Assembly (NCBI RefSeq): GCF_015223435.1
Contig: NZ_VHKO01000012.1
Location: forward strand, 1-64,000
Origin: Vibrio hibernica
Lineage (GTDB): Bacteria; Pseudomonadota; Gammaproteobacteria; Enterobacterales; Vibrionaceae
Length of the DNA: 64,000 nucleotides
Direction of reading: 5' to 3'
How positions within the stretch are numbered: the stretch's first letter is position 1; each line of letters opens with the position of its first letter. The notes beneath the pieces were generated by a model that saw nothing but the letters and a program-made list of their open reading frames with translations, had not been told where the DNA came from and searched no databases. A program made the position numbers and the translations under genes. Positions 40,346 through 51,830 of the stretch are shown here, in pieces.

Positions 40346-40550
40346 AAAAGATGTAGAGGTGCAAATTTCATCAGTAACTTATATTAGGGTGATTCCAGTG
40401 AGTATAAGTGAAAGGGATCTTTGCCGAAGTAGGTATAAAATAATCGCTATATCATTTATTTTATTATGGTTTATCTCAACCACTTACTGGGGATACATCA
40501 AATAGGTGTATCACTGCCATAGTTTGTATTTGGATGCGTTGGTATCAGTA
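40346..40550 (+). promoter_or_regulatory. Lysine riboswitch (L-box)
   Basis: The conserved L-box segments occur in order: TAGAGGTGCA (40354-40363), TCAGTAACTTAT, AAAGGGATCTTTGCCGAAGT (40411-40430), CTTACTGGGG and TATCACTGCC. The P1 arms are GATGT near 40350 and GGTATC near 40541-40546. It ends about 150 bases before the transporter start. I could not resolve the expression platform, so whether it acts on transcription or translation is open. Confidence 0.85.
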
Positions 40551-40701
40551 TCTAAGTATGTTTTTTACCGTACTATGGAGCGCTACTGTAGGCAAATCTC
40601 ACCTATGATTTGTTTATTGTTAAAATGTTGTATTGTTTGAATATCTTCAAAGAATATCTTTTTCTGCAGTAGATCTCTGACCAATTTTGGTTTTTAAGAT
40701 C

Positions 40702-42288
40702 ATGAACTTGATAGATTTTACTTCTTCACCTGAGTCGTTACTTCCTCCTATCGTTGCTTTAACCATGGCTATTTTGACCCGCCGAGTTTTACTCTCTCTC
40801 GGTCTTGGTATCTTGCTGGGTGGAATATTATTAGCTGATTATTCTTTATTAAATACTTTTTCTTATATCAGTGGCAAAGTCCTTGCCGTGTTTATTTCTG
40901 ATGGTGGCATTAACTCGTGGAATATGAGTATTGTCGCCTTCTTAATTATATTGGGTATGACAACAGCACTGTTGACCTTATCAGGTGGAACTTATGCATT
41001 TGCTGAATGGGCACAAACTCGCATCAAAAGTAAACGTGGTGCGAAACTATTGGCTGCATGGCTTGGTGTGTTTATCTTCATCGATGATTATTTTAATAGT
41101 CTGGCAGTTGGCGCTATCGCTCGTCCTGTAACGGATCGTTATTATGTTTCGCGTTCAAAACTTGCTTATATTTTAGATTCAACAGCTGCGCCAATGTGTG
41201 TATTGATGCCGGCTTCAAGTTGGGGGGCTTACATCATGACCGTGGTCAGTGGCATTCTAGTGTCTCACGGTATTACTGAATATTCTGCATTAGGGGCTTA
41301 TGTCCGTCTCATTCCGATGAATTTCTATGCCATTTTTGCACTTGCTATGGTCTTTGCTGTTGTTTGGTTTCAGTTAGATATTGGTCCAATGCGTCGTGAG
41401 GAAATTAAAGCTTCACAAGGATTGGGCTTTGATGACAAAGATGGTATTCGTGATTTAACCGAAGAGTCTGATATTGAAGAAAGTAAAACAGGTTCAGTTT
41501 CTGACCTTATACTGCCTATCGTTGGACTAATTGTTGCAACCATGTTTTTTATTGTCTATTTGGGTGCTTTAGCATTAGAAGCGAATGGACAAGCATTTAA
41601 TATATTTAAAGCATTTGAAAATACTGATGTAGGCATGTCACTTTGCTATGGCGCTTTGGTTGGGCTTGCTATTGCATTGTATACTGTTTGGAAGCAGCGT
41701 TTAGCGGTTAAAGATGTATCCCATACTTTATGGATTGGTGCTAAATCAATGTTTGGTGCGATCTTGATTTTGATATTCGCATGGACAATAGGCTCTGTTA
41801 TTAAAGACATGGGCACAGGAGCTTATCTTTCTACCTTGGTTGAAGGTAACATCGACGATCATTGGTTGCCGGTTATTTTATTCTTATTATCTGGCGTGAT
41901 GGCATTTTCGACAGGAACTTCGTGGGGGACTTTTGGAATCATGTTACCAATAGCGGGCGACATGGCAGGAGCAACGGATTTAGCGTTAATGTTGCCAATG
42001 TTAAGCGCGGTACTGGCAGGCTCGGTATTTGGCGATCATTGCTCACCAATTTCAGACACAACGATTCTGTCGTCTACGGGGGCGCGTTGTGATCACATTG
42101 ATCATGTTTCAACTCAACTGCCGTACGCATTAGTAACAGCATTTATCTCTGCAGTTGGCTTTCTTGTTCTAGGTTTAACCATGAATGTATGGCTTGGGCT
42201 AGCGGCATCGACTGCAACCTTTATTGTGGCTTGCCTAGTACTTTCAATGATATCGAGATCAAGGGTGGCTGCGGTATACGCTAGATAA
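40702..42288 (+). CDS. NhaC-family transporter, predicted lysine transporter (LysW type)
   Basis: A 528-residue inner-membrane antiporter-family protein with about 11-13 helices. Family marks are FIDDYFNSLAVGAIARPVTDR, FSTGTSWGTFGIMLPIA and SVFGDHCSPISDTTILSS. NhaC-type proteins are annotated as sodium/proton antiporters, but those preceded by an L-box are predicted lysine transporters (LysW) from comparative genomics. The lysine riboswitch just upstream supports lysine as substrate. The frame opens at TTG 40687; ATG 40702 is preferred because it gives the more natural N-terminus. Confidence 0.85.
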   Translation: MNLIDFTSSPESLLPPIVALTMAILTRRVLLSLGLGILLGGILLADYSLLNTFSYISGKVLAVFISDGGINSWNMSIVAFLIILGMTTALLTLSGGTYAFAEWAQTRIKSKRGAKLLAAWLGVFIFIDDYFNSLAVGAIARPVTDRYYVSRSKLAYILDSTAAPMCVLMPASSWGAYIMTVVSGILVSHGITEYSALGAYVRLIPMNFYAIFALAMVFAVVWFQLDIGPMRREEIKASQGLGFDDKDGIRDLTEESDIEESKTGSVSDLILPIVGLIVATMFFIVYLGALALEANGQAFNIFKAFENTDVGMSLCYGALVGLAIALYTVWKQRLAVKDVSHTLWIGAKSMFGAILILIFAWTIGSVIKDMGTGAYLSTLVEGNIDDHWLPVILFLLSGVMAFSTGTSWGTFGIMLPIAGDMAGATDLALMLPMLSAVLAGSVFGDHCSPISDTTILSSTGARCDHIDHVSTQLPYALVTAFISAVGFLVLGLTMNVWLGLAASTATFIVACLVLSMISRSRVAAVYAR

Positions 42289-42319
42289 GTAACCTTGTAA
42301 AAAATAATTCAATTAATAG

Positions 42320-42346
42320 TTGAAAAAAACACGCAGCTTCGATAAT
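42320..42346 (+). promoter_or_regulatory. Putative his operon promoter
   Basis: TTGAAA (42320-42325) and GATAAT (42341-42346) are separated by 15 bases, slightly short, about 38 bases before the leader peptide ATG. Confidence 0.45.
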
Positions 42347-42383
42347 GTGAAGCCCATACAAACTGATAAGAAAGTGAAAACTT

Positions 42384-42443
42384 ATGCGTACATTTGATAT
42401 GAACATTCATCATCACCATCATCCTGTTATATCTTGCGGGTGA
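42384..42443 (+). CDS. hisL: his operon leader peptide
   Basis: A 19-residue peptide, [19 protein letters not shown], with five consecutive histidine codons (CAT CAT CAC CAT CAT). Ribosome stalling at these codons when charged tRNA-His is scarce controls the attenuator that follows. Enteric HisL has seven His in a row, so this is a shorter run. Confidence 0.95.
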   Translation: MRTFDMNIHHHHHPVISCG

Positions 42444-42453
42444 GTGTATGCAT

Positions 42454-42535
42454 CCGGAAGATATCTCTTCCGGTGCTGAATCAGTAACAGATTCAAACCC
42501 TCGGAAGAGTATTCTCTCCGGGGGTTTTTTCATTT
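42454..42535 (+). promoter_or_regulatory. his attenuator
   Basis: The first hairpin is CCGGAAGA-TATC-TCTTCCGG (42454-42473). The terminator hairpin is AAACCCTCGGA..AGAG paired with CTCTCCGGGGGTTT, from about 42496, ending in six T. TCTTCCG (42466-42472) can instead pair with CGGAAGA (about 42502-42508) as antiterminator. It lies between hisL and hisG. Confidence 0.92.
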
Positions 42536-42585
42536 TGGACGTTTTATTAATAACGTTAATAAAACAAATTTACAGGGATAGAAAA

Positions 42586-43482
42586 ATGCAAAACAAACGA
42601 TTAAGAATTGCGATTCAAAAGAAAGGCCGTTTAAGTAAAGAGTGTCAGATTCTGCTTAAAAAATGTGGTGTGAAATTTAATATCGCTGGTGAGCGTTTAG
42701 TTGTCCACAGTGAAAATATGCCAATCGATTTATTACTCGTTCGTGATGATGATATTCCAGGTTTAATCATGGATGGTGTGGTTGATTTAGGTTTTATTGG
42801 TGAGAATGAATTAGAAGAAGTTCGCCTTGATCGTAAAGCATCGGGAGAGCCTTGTACTTTTAATGCATTGCGTCGCTTAGATTTTGGCGGATGCCGTTTG
42901 TCTATCGCGATTGATAAAGAGCAATCTTACAACGGTCCACAAGATTTAGCCGGAATGCGAATTGCGAGTTCATACCCACATTTGCTGAAAAGCTATATGG
43001 ATGAGCAAGGCATCAACTTTAGTACTTGCATGTTAACGGGATCGGTTGAAGTAGCTCCACGTGCCGGTCTTGCCGATGCCATTGCCGATTTAGTTTCTAC
43101 TGGTGCAACGCTTGAAGCGAATGGCTTAAAAGAAGTTGAGGTGATTTTCCGTTCAAAAGCAACATTAATTCAACGTATTGGTGATTTCTCAGAAAAACAA
43201 AATAGCTTGATTGAGAAACTTCTCACCCGTATGCAAGGTGTGATTCAAGCGAAAGAGTCTAAATACATCATGCTTCATGCGCCATCAGATAAGCTTGAAC
43301 AAATCAAAAAACTGCTACCGGGAGCCGAAGATCCTACGGTTCTGCCTCTTTCTCAAGAAAAAAACCGCGTTGCCGTTCATTTAGTTAGTACTGAGAATCT
43401 GTTCTGGGAAACGATGGAAGGTTTGAAAGCATTAGGCGCAAGCTCAATTCTAGTATTGCCAATTGAGAAAATGATGGAGTAA
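42586..43482 (+). CDS. hisG: ATP phosphoribosyltransferase
   Basis: A 298-residue long-form HisG, first step of histidine synthesis from ATP and PRPP, normally feedback-inhibited by histidine. [15 protein letters not shown] begins it, and the PRPP-binding segment is in [21 protein letters not shown]. The C-terminal regulatory domain is complete. ATG 42586 follows AGGGA; the frame is open through the attenuator, which is not coding. Confidence 0.97.
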   Translation: MQNKRLRIAIQKKGRLSKECQILLKKCGVKFNIAGERLVVHSENMPIDLLLVRDDDIPGLIMDGVVDLGFIGENELEEVRLDRKASGEPCTFNALRRLDFGGCRLSIAIDKEQSYNGPQDLAGMRIASSYPHLLKSYMDEQGINFSTCMLTGSVEVAPRAGLADAIADLVSTGATLEANGLKEVEVIFRSKATLIQRIGDFSEKQNSLIEKLLTRMQGVIQAKESKYIMLHAPSDKLEQIKKLLPGAEDPTVLPLSQEKNRVAVHLVSTENLFWETMEGLKALGASSILVLPIEKMME

Positions 43483-43487
43483 GCCTT

Positions 43488-44807
43488 ATGAAAACCGTGG
43501 TTTGGCAATCATTAAGTGAAGAGCAACAAGATAGTGTACTTGAGCGTCCTGCGATCAGTAATGGTGCAAATGTTACCGATATCGTGACGGGCGTATTAAA
43601 GCAAGTTCAGCAAGAGGGCGATGTTGCTCTGAAAGCGCTCACTGAAAAATTTGATAAAGTAGTACCTGAATCGATTCGAGTTTCAGCGGCAGAAATTGAA
43701 GCGGCTTCGAATCGTTTATCAGATAAAATGAAACAAGCATTGCAACAAGCGCATAAAAATATTTCAATGTTTCATCAAGCGCAAAAAGCCCAACCGTTAC
43801 GCGTTGAGACACAACCAGGTGTGGTGTGCGAACTCGTTACTCGTTCTATTAACAAGGTGGGTTTGTATATTCCCGGTGGCAGCGCGCCATTACCTTCAAC
43901 GGTATTAATGCTTGGCGTTCCGGCTCAAATTGCCGGTTGTCGTAAAGTGGTGTTGTGTTCGCCACCGCCAATCGCGGATGAAATTCTGTACGTGGCCAAG
44001 CTATGTAATATTGATGAAGTCTACAATGTTGGTGGCGCTCAAGCGGTCGCTGCGATGGCTTATGGTACGGAGACGGTGGCAAAGGTTGATAAAATTTTTG
44101 GCCCAGGCAACGCCTTTGTGACCGAAGCAAAACGCCAAGTCAGTAATGATTTTCGCGGAGCAGCGATTGATATGCCTGCGGGTCCTTCTGAAGTGTTAGT
44201 GATTGCGGATGAAACCGCAGATGCAGATTTCGTTGCGGCTGATTTACTCTCTCAAGCTGAACATGGTCCTGACTCTCAAGTGGTATTACTAACACCATCT
44301 TCAGTGATTGCCGATCAAGTAGCGGAGGCATTACAAAAGCAACTTAAACTACTTTCCCGCGTAGATATTGCGGAACAAGCTCTAGGGTCAAGTGTTATTG
44401 TGATCACTGAGTCACTAACTCAATGTGTCACAATTTCGAACGCCTACGGCCCAGAACACTTGATCGTTCAAACTAAAAACCCACGTGAACTATTACCTTT
44501 GTTAGACAATGCTGGTTCTATTTTCTTAGGCCAATGGTCGCCAGAATCGGTTGGTGATTACGCCTCAGGGACTAACCATGTATTACCAACGTATGGTTAC
44601 ACTCGTACTTATTCGAGTTTAGGCTTAGCGGATTTTTCGAAACGTATGACAATTCAAGAATTATCTCAGCAGGGTTTGCAAGGCTTGGCCGATACAGTGG
44701 TAACCATGGCGGAAGCGGAAGGCTTAGATGCGCATAAGCGTGCGGTGACGATTCGTATGGAAAAGCTTAGTCGTATGGATAAATTAACTAATCAAGCCAA
44801 TGGATGA
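43488..44807 (+). CDS. hisD: Histidinol dehydrogenase
   Basis: A 439-residue zinc enzyme oxidising histidinol to histidine in two steps. [65 protein letters not shown] with its zinc Gln and His, and [15 protein letters not shown] are all present. Starts 5 bases after hisG. Confidence 0.97.
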   Translation: MKTVVWQSLSEEQQDSVLERPAISNGANVTDIVTGVLKQVQQEGDVALKALTEKFDKVVPESIRVSAAEIEAASNRLSDKMKQALQQAHKNISMFHQAQKAQPLRVETQPGVVCELVTRSINKVGLYIPGGSAPLPSTVLMLGVPAQIAGCRKVVLCSPPPIADEILYVAKLCNIDEVYNVGGAQAVAAMAYGTETVAKVDKIFGPGNAFVTEAKRQVSNDFRGAAIDMPAGPSEVLVIADETADADFVAADLLSQAEHGPDSQVVLLTPSSVIADQVAEALQKQLKLLSRVDIAEQALGSSVIVITESLTQCVTISNAYGPEHLIVQTKNPRELLPLLDNAGSIFLGQWSPESVGDYASGTNHVLPTYGYTRTYSSLGLADFSKRMTIQELSQQGLQGLADTVVTMAEAEGLDAHKRAVTIRMEKLSRMDKLTNQANG

Positions 44808-44820
44808 GTAAGAGGATCAC

Positions 44821-45882
44821 ATGGAAAAGTTAGCTCGTAAGCAAGTTCAAGCGTTAACCCCTTATTTATCAGCTCGCCGCATTGGTGGCAGTGGTGATGT
44901 GTGGCTTAATGCCAATGAATCACCATTTGATAATGAATATAAAACCAATTTTTCTCGTTTAAATCGCTATAGCGAATGCCAACCCAAAGCATTAATTGAT
45001 GGTTATGCCGCTTATGCAGGGTTAGCGCCTGAGCAGGTGTTAACTTCACGCGGAGCAGATGAAGGTATCGAGCTTTTAATTCGCGCTTTTTGTGAACCCA
45101 ATGAAGATGCGATTTTATATTGTCCGCCGACTTATGGAATGTATGCGATCAGCGCTGAAACGTCAGGTGTCGAACGTAAAGTCGTTCCATTGACACCTGA
45201 ATGGCAACTCGATTTAGAGGCCATTCAGGCTAATCTTGCTAATGTGAAATTAGTGTTTGTATGCAGTCCCAATAATCCAACGGGCAATCTAATCAAGCGT
45301 GAAGACATCATTAGTTTGCTTGATATGACGCAAGACAAAGCCATCGTAGTGATGGATGAAGCTTATATTGATTTTTGTCCTGAAGCCTCAACCGTTGACT
45401 TGCTAGCCCAATACCCTAACTTGGCGATTTTGCGCACCATGTCGAAAGCCTTTGCATTAGCTGGGCTACGTTGTGGTTTTACGTTGGCCAATCCGTCTAT
45501 TATTGATGTGTTGTCGAAAGTGATAGCGCCTTATCCTGTCCCTGTTCCAGTTTCAGATATTGCGACTCAAGCATTATCTGCTGCAGGTCTTGCTCGTATG
45601 CGATATCAAGTGTTGGATTTAAGTGCCAATCGAGCTTATCTACAAGCGGGGTTAGGAATGCTTGAAGGTGTGGAAGTATTTGATGGATGGGGCAACTACT
45701 TATTAGTTAAATTTATCGATGGTGACGCTGTTTTTAAAGCGGCGTGGAACAACGGTATTATTTTGCGTAATTCTCCGATTAAAGATTGTGTGAGAATCAG
45801 TATTGGCAACCGGGATGAGTGTGAGAAAACCCTCAGTTTTATTCGAAATGCAGTAACTACTATTAATTCGGTTGCTAATTAA
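44821..45882 (+). CDS. hisC: Histidinol-phosphate aminotransferase
   Basis: A 353-residue class I/II PLP aminotransferase. NANESPF near the start, [36 protein letters not shown] and the PLP lysine in [15 protein letters not shown] identify it. Fourth enzyme gene position in the operon order G-D-C-B. Confidence 0.97.
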   Translation: MEKLARKQVQALTPYLSARRIGGSGDVWLNANESPFDNEYKTNFSRLNRYSECQPKALIDGYAAYAGLAPEQVLTSRGADEGIELLIRAFCEPNEDAILYCPPTYGMYAISAETSGVERKVVPLTPEWQLDLEAIQANLANVKLVFVCSPNNPTGNLIKREDIISLLDMTQDKAIVVMDEAYIDFCPEASTVDLLAQYPNLAILRTMSKAFALAGLRCGFTLANPSIIDVLSKVIAPYPVPVPVSDIATQALSAAGLARMRYQVLDLSANRAYLQAGLGMLEGVEVFDGWGNYLLVKFIDGDAVFKAAWNNGIILRNSPIKDCVRISIGNRDECEKTLSFIRNAVTTINSVAN

Positions 45883-45912
45883 GCAACCGAGAGCTCTGAG
45901 AAGGAAATCGAT

Positions 45913-46986
45913 GTGAGCCAAGCTAATAAAATTCTTTTTATCGATCGGGATGGCACCTTAATTGTTGAGCCACCGGTTGATTTTCAAGTGGATCGTTTAG
46001 ATAAACTGAAATTTGAACCCAACGTTATTCCCGTTCTGCTAAAGCTACAAGATGTTGGTTATCGTCTAGTCATGGTAACGAATCAAGATGGTTTAGGTAC
46101 CGACAGTTACCCGCAAGCCGATTTTGATGCCCCGCATGACATGATGATGGATATTTTTAGCTCACAAGGTGTGAAGTTTGATGATGTTCTGATTTGCCCG
46201 CACTTTGAAGCGGATAATTGTTCTTGCCGTAAGCCAAAATTAGGTCTGGTTAAAGATTATCTACAGTCAGGTCGAGTGGACTTTAAAACATCGGCGGTCA
46301 TAGGCGATCGTGCAACGGATTTACAACTTGCAGAAAATATGGCTATTCGCGGGATTCAATACCATCCTAAAAGCATGAACTGGTTAGATATCTTAAAAGA
46401 TCTTACTGTTAATGCACGCAAAGCAACCGTTATTCGTACCACGAAAGAAACCGATATTAAAATTTCGGTGAATTTAGATGAGCAGGGTGGCAGTAAAATT
46501 TCAACCGGGATGGGTTTTTTTGATCACATGCTCGATCAAATTGCCACTCATGGTGGATTCCAACTCGTTGTTGAAGTGCAAGGCGATTTGCACATTGATG
46601 ATCATCATACGATTGAAGATACGGCACTCGCGTTGGGCCAAGCGCTGAAAGAAGCCTTAGGTGATAAACGTGGAATTGGTCGTTTTGGTTTTAGTTTGCC
46701 AATGGATGAATGCTTAGCACAATGTGGCTTGGATTTATCGGGTCGTCCGTATTTGAAATTTGAGGCCGAATTTAGCCGTGAACAAGTCGGTGATCTTTCA
46801 ACCGAAATGGTGGTGCACTTTTTCCGCTCTCTGACTGATACCTTGGCTTGTACACTACACTTGTCTTCCACTGGCCATAATGATCACCACATTATTGAAA
46901 GTCTGTTTAAAGCCTTTGGTCGTACATTACGCCAAGCGATCAAAGTTGAAGGTAATGAATTACCAAGTAGTAAAGGGGTGTTGTGA
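45913..46986 (+). CDS. hisB: Bifunctional histidinol-phosphatase / imidazoleglycerol-phosphate dehydratase
   Basis: A 357-residue fusion. The N-terminal HAD phosphatase (about 1-165) has FIDRDGTLI and the zinc cysteines in [15 protein letters not shown]. The C-terminal dehydratase (about 170-357) has [32 protein letters not shown] and [19 protein letters not shown] 45913 has AAGGAA upstream; the ATG at 45911 would read straight into a stop. Confidence 0.97.
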   Translation: MSQANKILFIDRDGTLIVEPPVDFQVDRLDKLKFEPNVIPVLLKLQDVGYRLVMVTNQDGLGTDSYPQADFDAPHDMMMDIFSSQGVKFDDVLICPHFEADNCSCRKPKLGLVKDYLQSGRVDFKTSAVIGDRATDLQLAENMAIRGIQYHPKSMNWLDILKDLTVNARKATVIRTTKETDIKISVNLDEQGGSKISTGMGFFDHMLDQIATHGGFQLVVEVQGDLHIDDHHTIEDTALALGQALKEALGDKRGIGRFGFSLPMDECLAQCGLDLSGRPYLKFEAEFSREQVGDLSTEMVVHFFRSLTDTLACTLHLSSTGHNDHHIIESLFKAFGRTLRQAIKVEGNELPSSKGVL

Positions 46987-47648
46987 TGAGTGAAACACTC
47001 GAATCACCGCAAAGCGAATCTACTCAACAGCAAAAAGTCGTCATTATTGATACTGGCTGTGCCAATGTGTCTTCGGTTCGATTTGCCATTGAACGTTTAG
47101 GTTATGCAGTCACTATCTCAAAAGATCCTCAAGTGGTTCTTGCCGCAGATAAGCTATTTCTACCTGGTGTCGGTACTGCTTCAGAAGCGATGAAAAATCT
47201 TGAAGAACGTAACTTGATCGAATTAGTAAAGAAAGTTGAAAAGCCGTTATTGGGCATTTGTTTAGGGATGCAATTATTGGGCAAACTTTCTGAAGAAAAA
47301 GGTCAGCAAGGCTCGCAGGAAAGTAGTCAGGAAGTTCCTTGCCTTGGCTTGTGTGATGGAGAAGTCCGTTTAATGGAAACTGGCGATCTGCCATTACCAC
47401 ACATGGGGTGGAATACACTTCGCTCTGTTGATGGGCATCCTTTATTTAAAGATATTGCCGCGGATAGTTATTTTTACTTTGTGCACAGTTATGCCATGCA
47501 AGTGGGCGATTACACCATTGCCAGTTGTGAGTACGGCAATCCGTTCACCGCAGCTGTCCAACGCGGTAATTATTATGGGGTGCAATTTCACCCAGAACGT
47601 TCATCGAAAGTAGGATCGAAATTAATCCAAAACTTTCTTGAATTATAA
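46986..47648 (+). CDS. hisH: Imidazole glycerol phosphate synthase, glutaminase subunit
   Basis: A 220-residue class I glutamine amidotransferase supplying ammonia to HisF. The nucleophile Cys is in [12 protein letters not shown], and the His and Glu of the triad are in GVQFHPERS. An N-terminal extension of about 17 residues ([16 protein letters not shown]) precedes the usual start [11 protein letters not shown] overlaps the hisB TGA. Confidence 0.96.
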   Translation: MSETLESPQSESTQQQKVVIIDTGCANVSSVRFAIERLGYAVTISKDPQVVLAADKLFLPGVGTASEAMKNLEERNLIELVKKVEKPLLGICLGMQLLGKLSEEKGQQGSQESSQEVPCLGLCDGEVRLMETGDLPLPHMGWNTLRSVDGHPLFKDIAADSYFYFVHSYAMQVGDYTIASCEYGNPFTAAVQRGNYYGVQFHPERSSKVGSKLIQNFLEL

Positions 47649-49149
<1,501 letters not shown>

Positions 49150-49153
<4 letters not shown>

Positions 49154-49812
49154 GTGAATCAGTAAATCAAAACGAACAAAGCGCATTTCAAGCGTCTGAT
49201 TATGAGGCTTTAACTGGCCGTATCAATTGGGAAAAAGTCGAAGGGCTCGTTCCTGTTGTGGTGCAAGATTTTCAATCAAGCCAAGTATTGATGCTGGGTT
49301 ATATGAACCAAGATGCGTTGCAAAAAACGGCGCAAACGGGCTTAGTAACGTTTTATTCAAGAACCAAGCAACGCTTATGGACCAAAGGTGAAGAGTCGGG
49401 CAATTCATTAAATGTGGTGAATGTGGCTCTCGATTGTGACCAAGATACATTACTGATAAAAGTGAATCCGATTGGACCGACTTGCCATACTGGAACGACA
49501 ACCTGTTTTGATAATGATCAAAAAGAAGAGAGCCAATTGGTGTGGCTTCATCAACTTGAGCAGTTACTGGCTGCCCGCAAGAGTGCCGACCCCGAGTCTT
49601 CTTATACTGCCAGTTTGTATGCCCGTGGCACCAAACGTATTTCGCAGAAAGTGGGCGAAGAGGGCGTTGAAGTCGCGCTTGCGGCAACGTCGGGTGATAA
49701 GGCGGAATTAATCTGTGAATCAGCTGATTTGATGTATCACTTGTTTGTTTTATTGCAAGACCAAGGTTTGTCGTTTAATGATGTCATTAATAAATTAAAA
49801 GAGCGTCATTAA
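49150..49812 (+). CDS. hisI: Bifunctional phosphoribosyl-AMP cyclohydrolase / phosphoribosyl-ATP pyrophosphatase
   Basis: A 220-residue HisIE fusion. The N-terminal cyclohydrolase (about 20-125) has [29 protein letters not shown] and zinc residues in DCDQDTLL and [12 protein letters not shown]. The C-terminal pyrophosphatase (about 130-220) has [18 protein letters not shown] and [10 protein letters not shown]. Last gene of the operon; its stop codon borders the inserted element at 49811. Confidence 0.97.
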
Positions 49813-50006
49813 CCTGAACTCTGGATAAGGAAGATTATAACTTATTAATTTATAGTCTTTTTTAATCATTTGCAGAACAGCGCAGGGATTTTAGATGCAT
49901 AACTAGGAAAAATTATGAGTCAATAGTTGGTCTATTGCGTTAATTTTAACGAAGTTAGGCGCTAAAAGAACAAGTTGTTTAACTTAAATTATCCAGAGTT
50001 CAGGTT
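49811..50006. mobile_element. MITE-like element with 18-bp perfect terminal inverted repeats
   Basis: AACCTGAACTCTGGATAA (49811-49828) and TTATCCAGAGTTCAGGTT (49989-50006) are perfect inverted copies bounding 196 bp with no ORF. The trinucleotide CAT lies just outside both ends (49807-49809 and 50007-50009), a possible short target duplication offset by one base on the left. The left arm supplies the last two bases of the hisI stop. This is the structure of a non-autonomous transposable element; I cannot name the parent IS. Confidence 0.82.
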
Positions 50007-50035
50007 CATGTAAACGCTTAAAAACGAAATTAAAG

Positions 50036-50072
50036 AATCGCTTACCGCCTATTGGTTGTAAGCGATTTTTTT
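50036..50072 (+). terminator. Probable his operon terminator, displaced by the element
   Basis: AATCGCTTAC pairs perfectly with GTAAGCGATT across a 12-base loop, followed by eight T. It lies 223 bases after the hisI stop, beyond the inserted element. Confidence 0.88.
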
Positions 50073-50254
50073 TGACTTTGCTTTTATTATCCGTTTGTGC
50101 AGTATTTTGTTGAAAATTTAATAAGCAATGCTTACTATATCTGTAAATTTAGTCGAAATGCAGAATATATTTGAATTACTTATGCCTAAAATACTTGGAA
50201 CACAGCTTTCAATTGAAATAGGTGAATTCATGAGTTATTGAGATAGAAGGTTTT

Positions 50255-50677
50255 ATGACCAGAGCACCTATTGGATATTTACTCTCTGATGTATCACGTT
50301 TGGTACGCAAAGAATTTCAGAAAGACCCATCGATGGGACAAATGACACTTGCTAAAGCAAGGACGCTGGGTCTGATATCGAGACATGAAGGCATTAAACA
50401 AGTTGAATTGGCTGAATTACTTGAAATTAAGCCAATGACGTTAGGAAGAATTATCGATCAGCTCGTTGAAGATGGATTGATTGAGCGCCGAGCTAATCCG
50501 TGCGATCGAAGAGCGTACTTGATTTATTTATTACCTGTAGCTCAATCTGAATTAGAACGAATTAAATCAGCCAGCTTTCGAGTGTGGGGGCGAGCTCTTG
50601 AAGGTTTGTCGGAGCAGGAAATAGAAGCTTTCAACCAAGTGTTAGAACGTATACGCAACAATTTGTCCTCTTATTAA
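50255..50677 (+). CDS. MarR-family transcriptional regulator
   Basis: A 140-residue winged-helix protein. The HTH segment is QVELAELLEIKPMTLGRIIDQL, and the wing is GLIERRANPCDRRAYLIYLL, with the typical DRR. ATG 50255 follows AAGG. It is 19 bases upstream of the efflux pair and probably controls it, as MarR/EmrR-type repressors usually do. Confidence 0.9.
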   Translation: MTRAPIGYLLSDVSRLVRKEFQKDPSMGQMTLAKARTLGLISRHEGIKQVELAELLEIKPMTLGRIIDQLVEDGLIERRANPCDRRAYLIYLLPVAQSELERIKSASFRVWGRALEGLSEQEIEAFNQVLERIRNNLSSY

Positions 50678-50696
50678 ACTTTGGAATTATTTATTT

Positions 50697-51806
50697 ATGG
50701 CTAACCAACCAACGAATACTGACTCAACGGGTCTTGAATTAAACAAAGATCATAAGGTTGACATGGCATCTACGTTGCCTCCTAGGAAACCGAAGAAGAA
50801 AACAAAACGTATCATCTTTCTTTTTGTTATTCCCCTTTTATTAATCATCGTCAGTGGCTTTATCTATTTGCATGGCGGTCGTTATGTTGAGACTGATAAT
50901 GCTTATGTGAAAGCCAATAAAACACCGATTAGTTCAGAAGTTTCTGGCCGCGTGATAGCCGTGCCTGTTATTGAAAACCAACACGTTAATGCTGGCGATT
51001 TATTAGTTAACATTGATCCTAAGCCCTATCAATATGCCGTTGATCGCGCAAAAGCTAATTTAGATGATATTCGCACTGACCTTGAAACGACCAAAGCAGA
51101 ATATCAAAGTAAATTAGCGAACATTGATGTTGCAAAAAGCCAACTAAATTACGCGCGTAAAGAAGAAAAACGCCAATATGATCTGCGTAAAAAGAACTAT
51201 GCATCGGTTGCAGAATATGATTCGGCGCATCAAAAGACGCTGTTATTTGAACTACAGATCAATATGTTGAATAAACAATTAGACCAAGTGGCTGAAAGTT
51301 TAGGTGGTGATCCCCAAGCACCAGTTGAACTTCATCCCAAATACCATTTAGCCCAAGCAGAATTAGAACAAGCACAGAACGATCTTAACAACGTCAATGT
51401 CTATGCACCTGCGGCTGGAATCGTCTCGAAAGTCCTTGAAAAAGGTCAGTATATTTCTCCTAATACAACCACCATGTTACTGATTGCTGATGACAACTTA
51501 TGGATCGAAGCTAACTTCACTGAGAAGGAAATGTCGAATGTCCAAGTTGGTCAAAAGGTAGAGATTGAAGTGGATTATGCTTCTGATTACCAATGGACGG
51601 GTCATGTAAAAAGTATCAGCCCTGCTACGGGCTCGGAGTATTCAGTTATTCCAGCTCAAAATGCTACCGGCAATTGGGTAAAAGTAACTCAGCGTTTACC
51701 GGTTCGTATTCATATCGATGCACAAAAAGATGCACCGAAATTACGTGCGGGCATGAGTGCAATAGTCACGGTCGATACAGAGCATGTACGTCACCTTTCC
51801 CTTTAA
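50697..51806 (+). CDS. HlyD-family membrane fusion protein (EmrA-like)
   Basis: A 369-residue periplasmic adaptor. One N-terminal helix (about 37-58, IIFLFVIPLLLIIVSGFIYL) follows a basic Pro/Lys-rich segment. The biotinyl-lipoyl-like half GRYVETDNAYVKANKTPIS leads into a coiled-coil hairpin (about 115-235) and the beta-barrel (ITEKEMS-like NFTEKEMSNVQVGQ). It links an inner-membrane pump to an outer-membrane channel such as TolC, which is not in this window. Confidence 0.92.
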   Translation: MANQPTNTDSTGLELNKDHKVDMASTLPPRKPKKKTKRIIFLFVIPLLLIIVSGFIYLHGGRYVETDNAYVKANKTPISSEVSGRVIAVPVIENQHVNAGDLLVNIDPKPYQYAVDRAKANLDDIRTDLETTKAEYQSKLANIDVAKSQLNYARKEEKRQYDLRKKNYASVAEYDSAHQKTLLFELQINMLNKQLDQVAESLGGDPQAPVELHPKYHLAQAELEQAQNDLNNVNVYAPAAGIVSKVLEKGQYISPNTTTMLLIADDNLWIEANFTEKEMSNVQVGQKVEIEVDYASDYQWTGHVKSISPATGSEYSVIPAQNATGNWVKVTQRLPVRIHIDAQKDAPKLRAGMSAIVTVDTEHVRHLSL

Positions 51807-51830
51807 ATTTAGAATGAGTAAGGGATCGAA

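Noticed and set aside
40565-40620. Possible short leader ORF before the lysine transporter
   Set aside because: An ATG-initiated 16-codon frame exists after the riboswitch but has no ribosome site and no lysine-rich run; the L-box is the better explanation of control.
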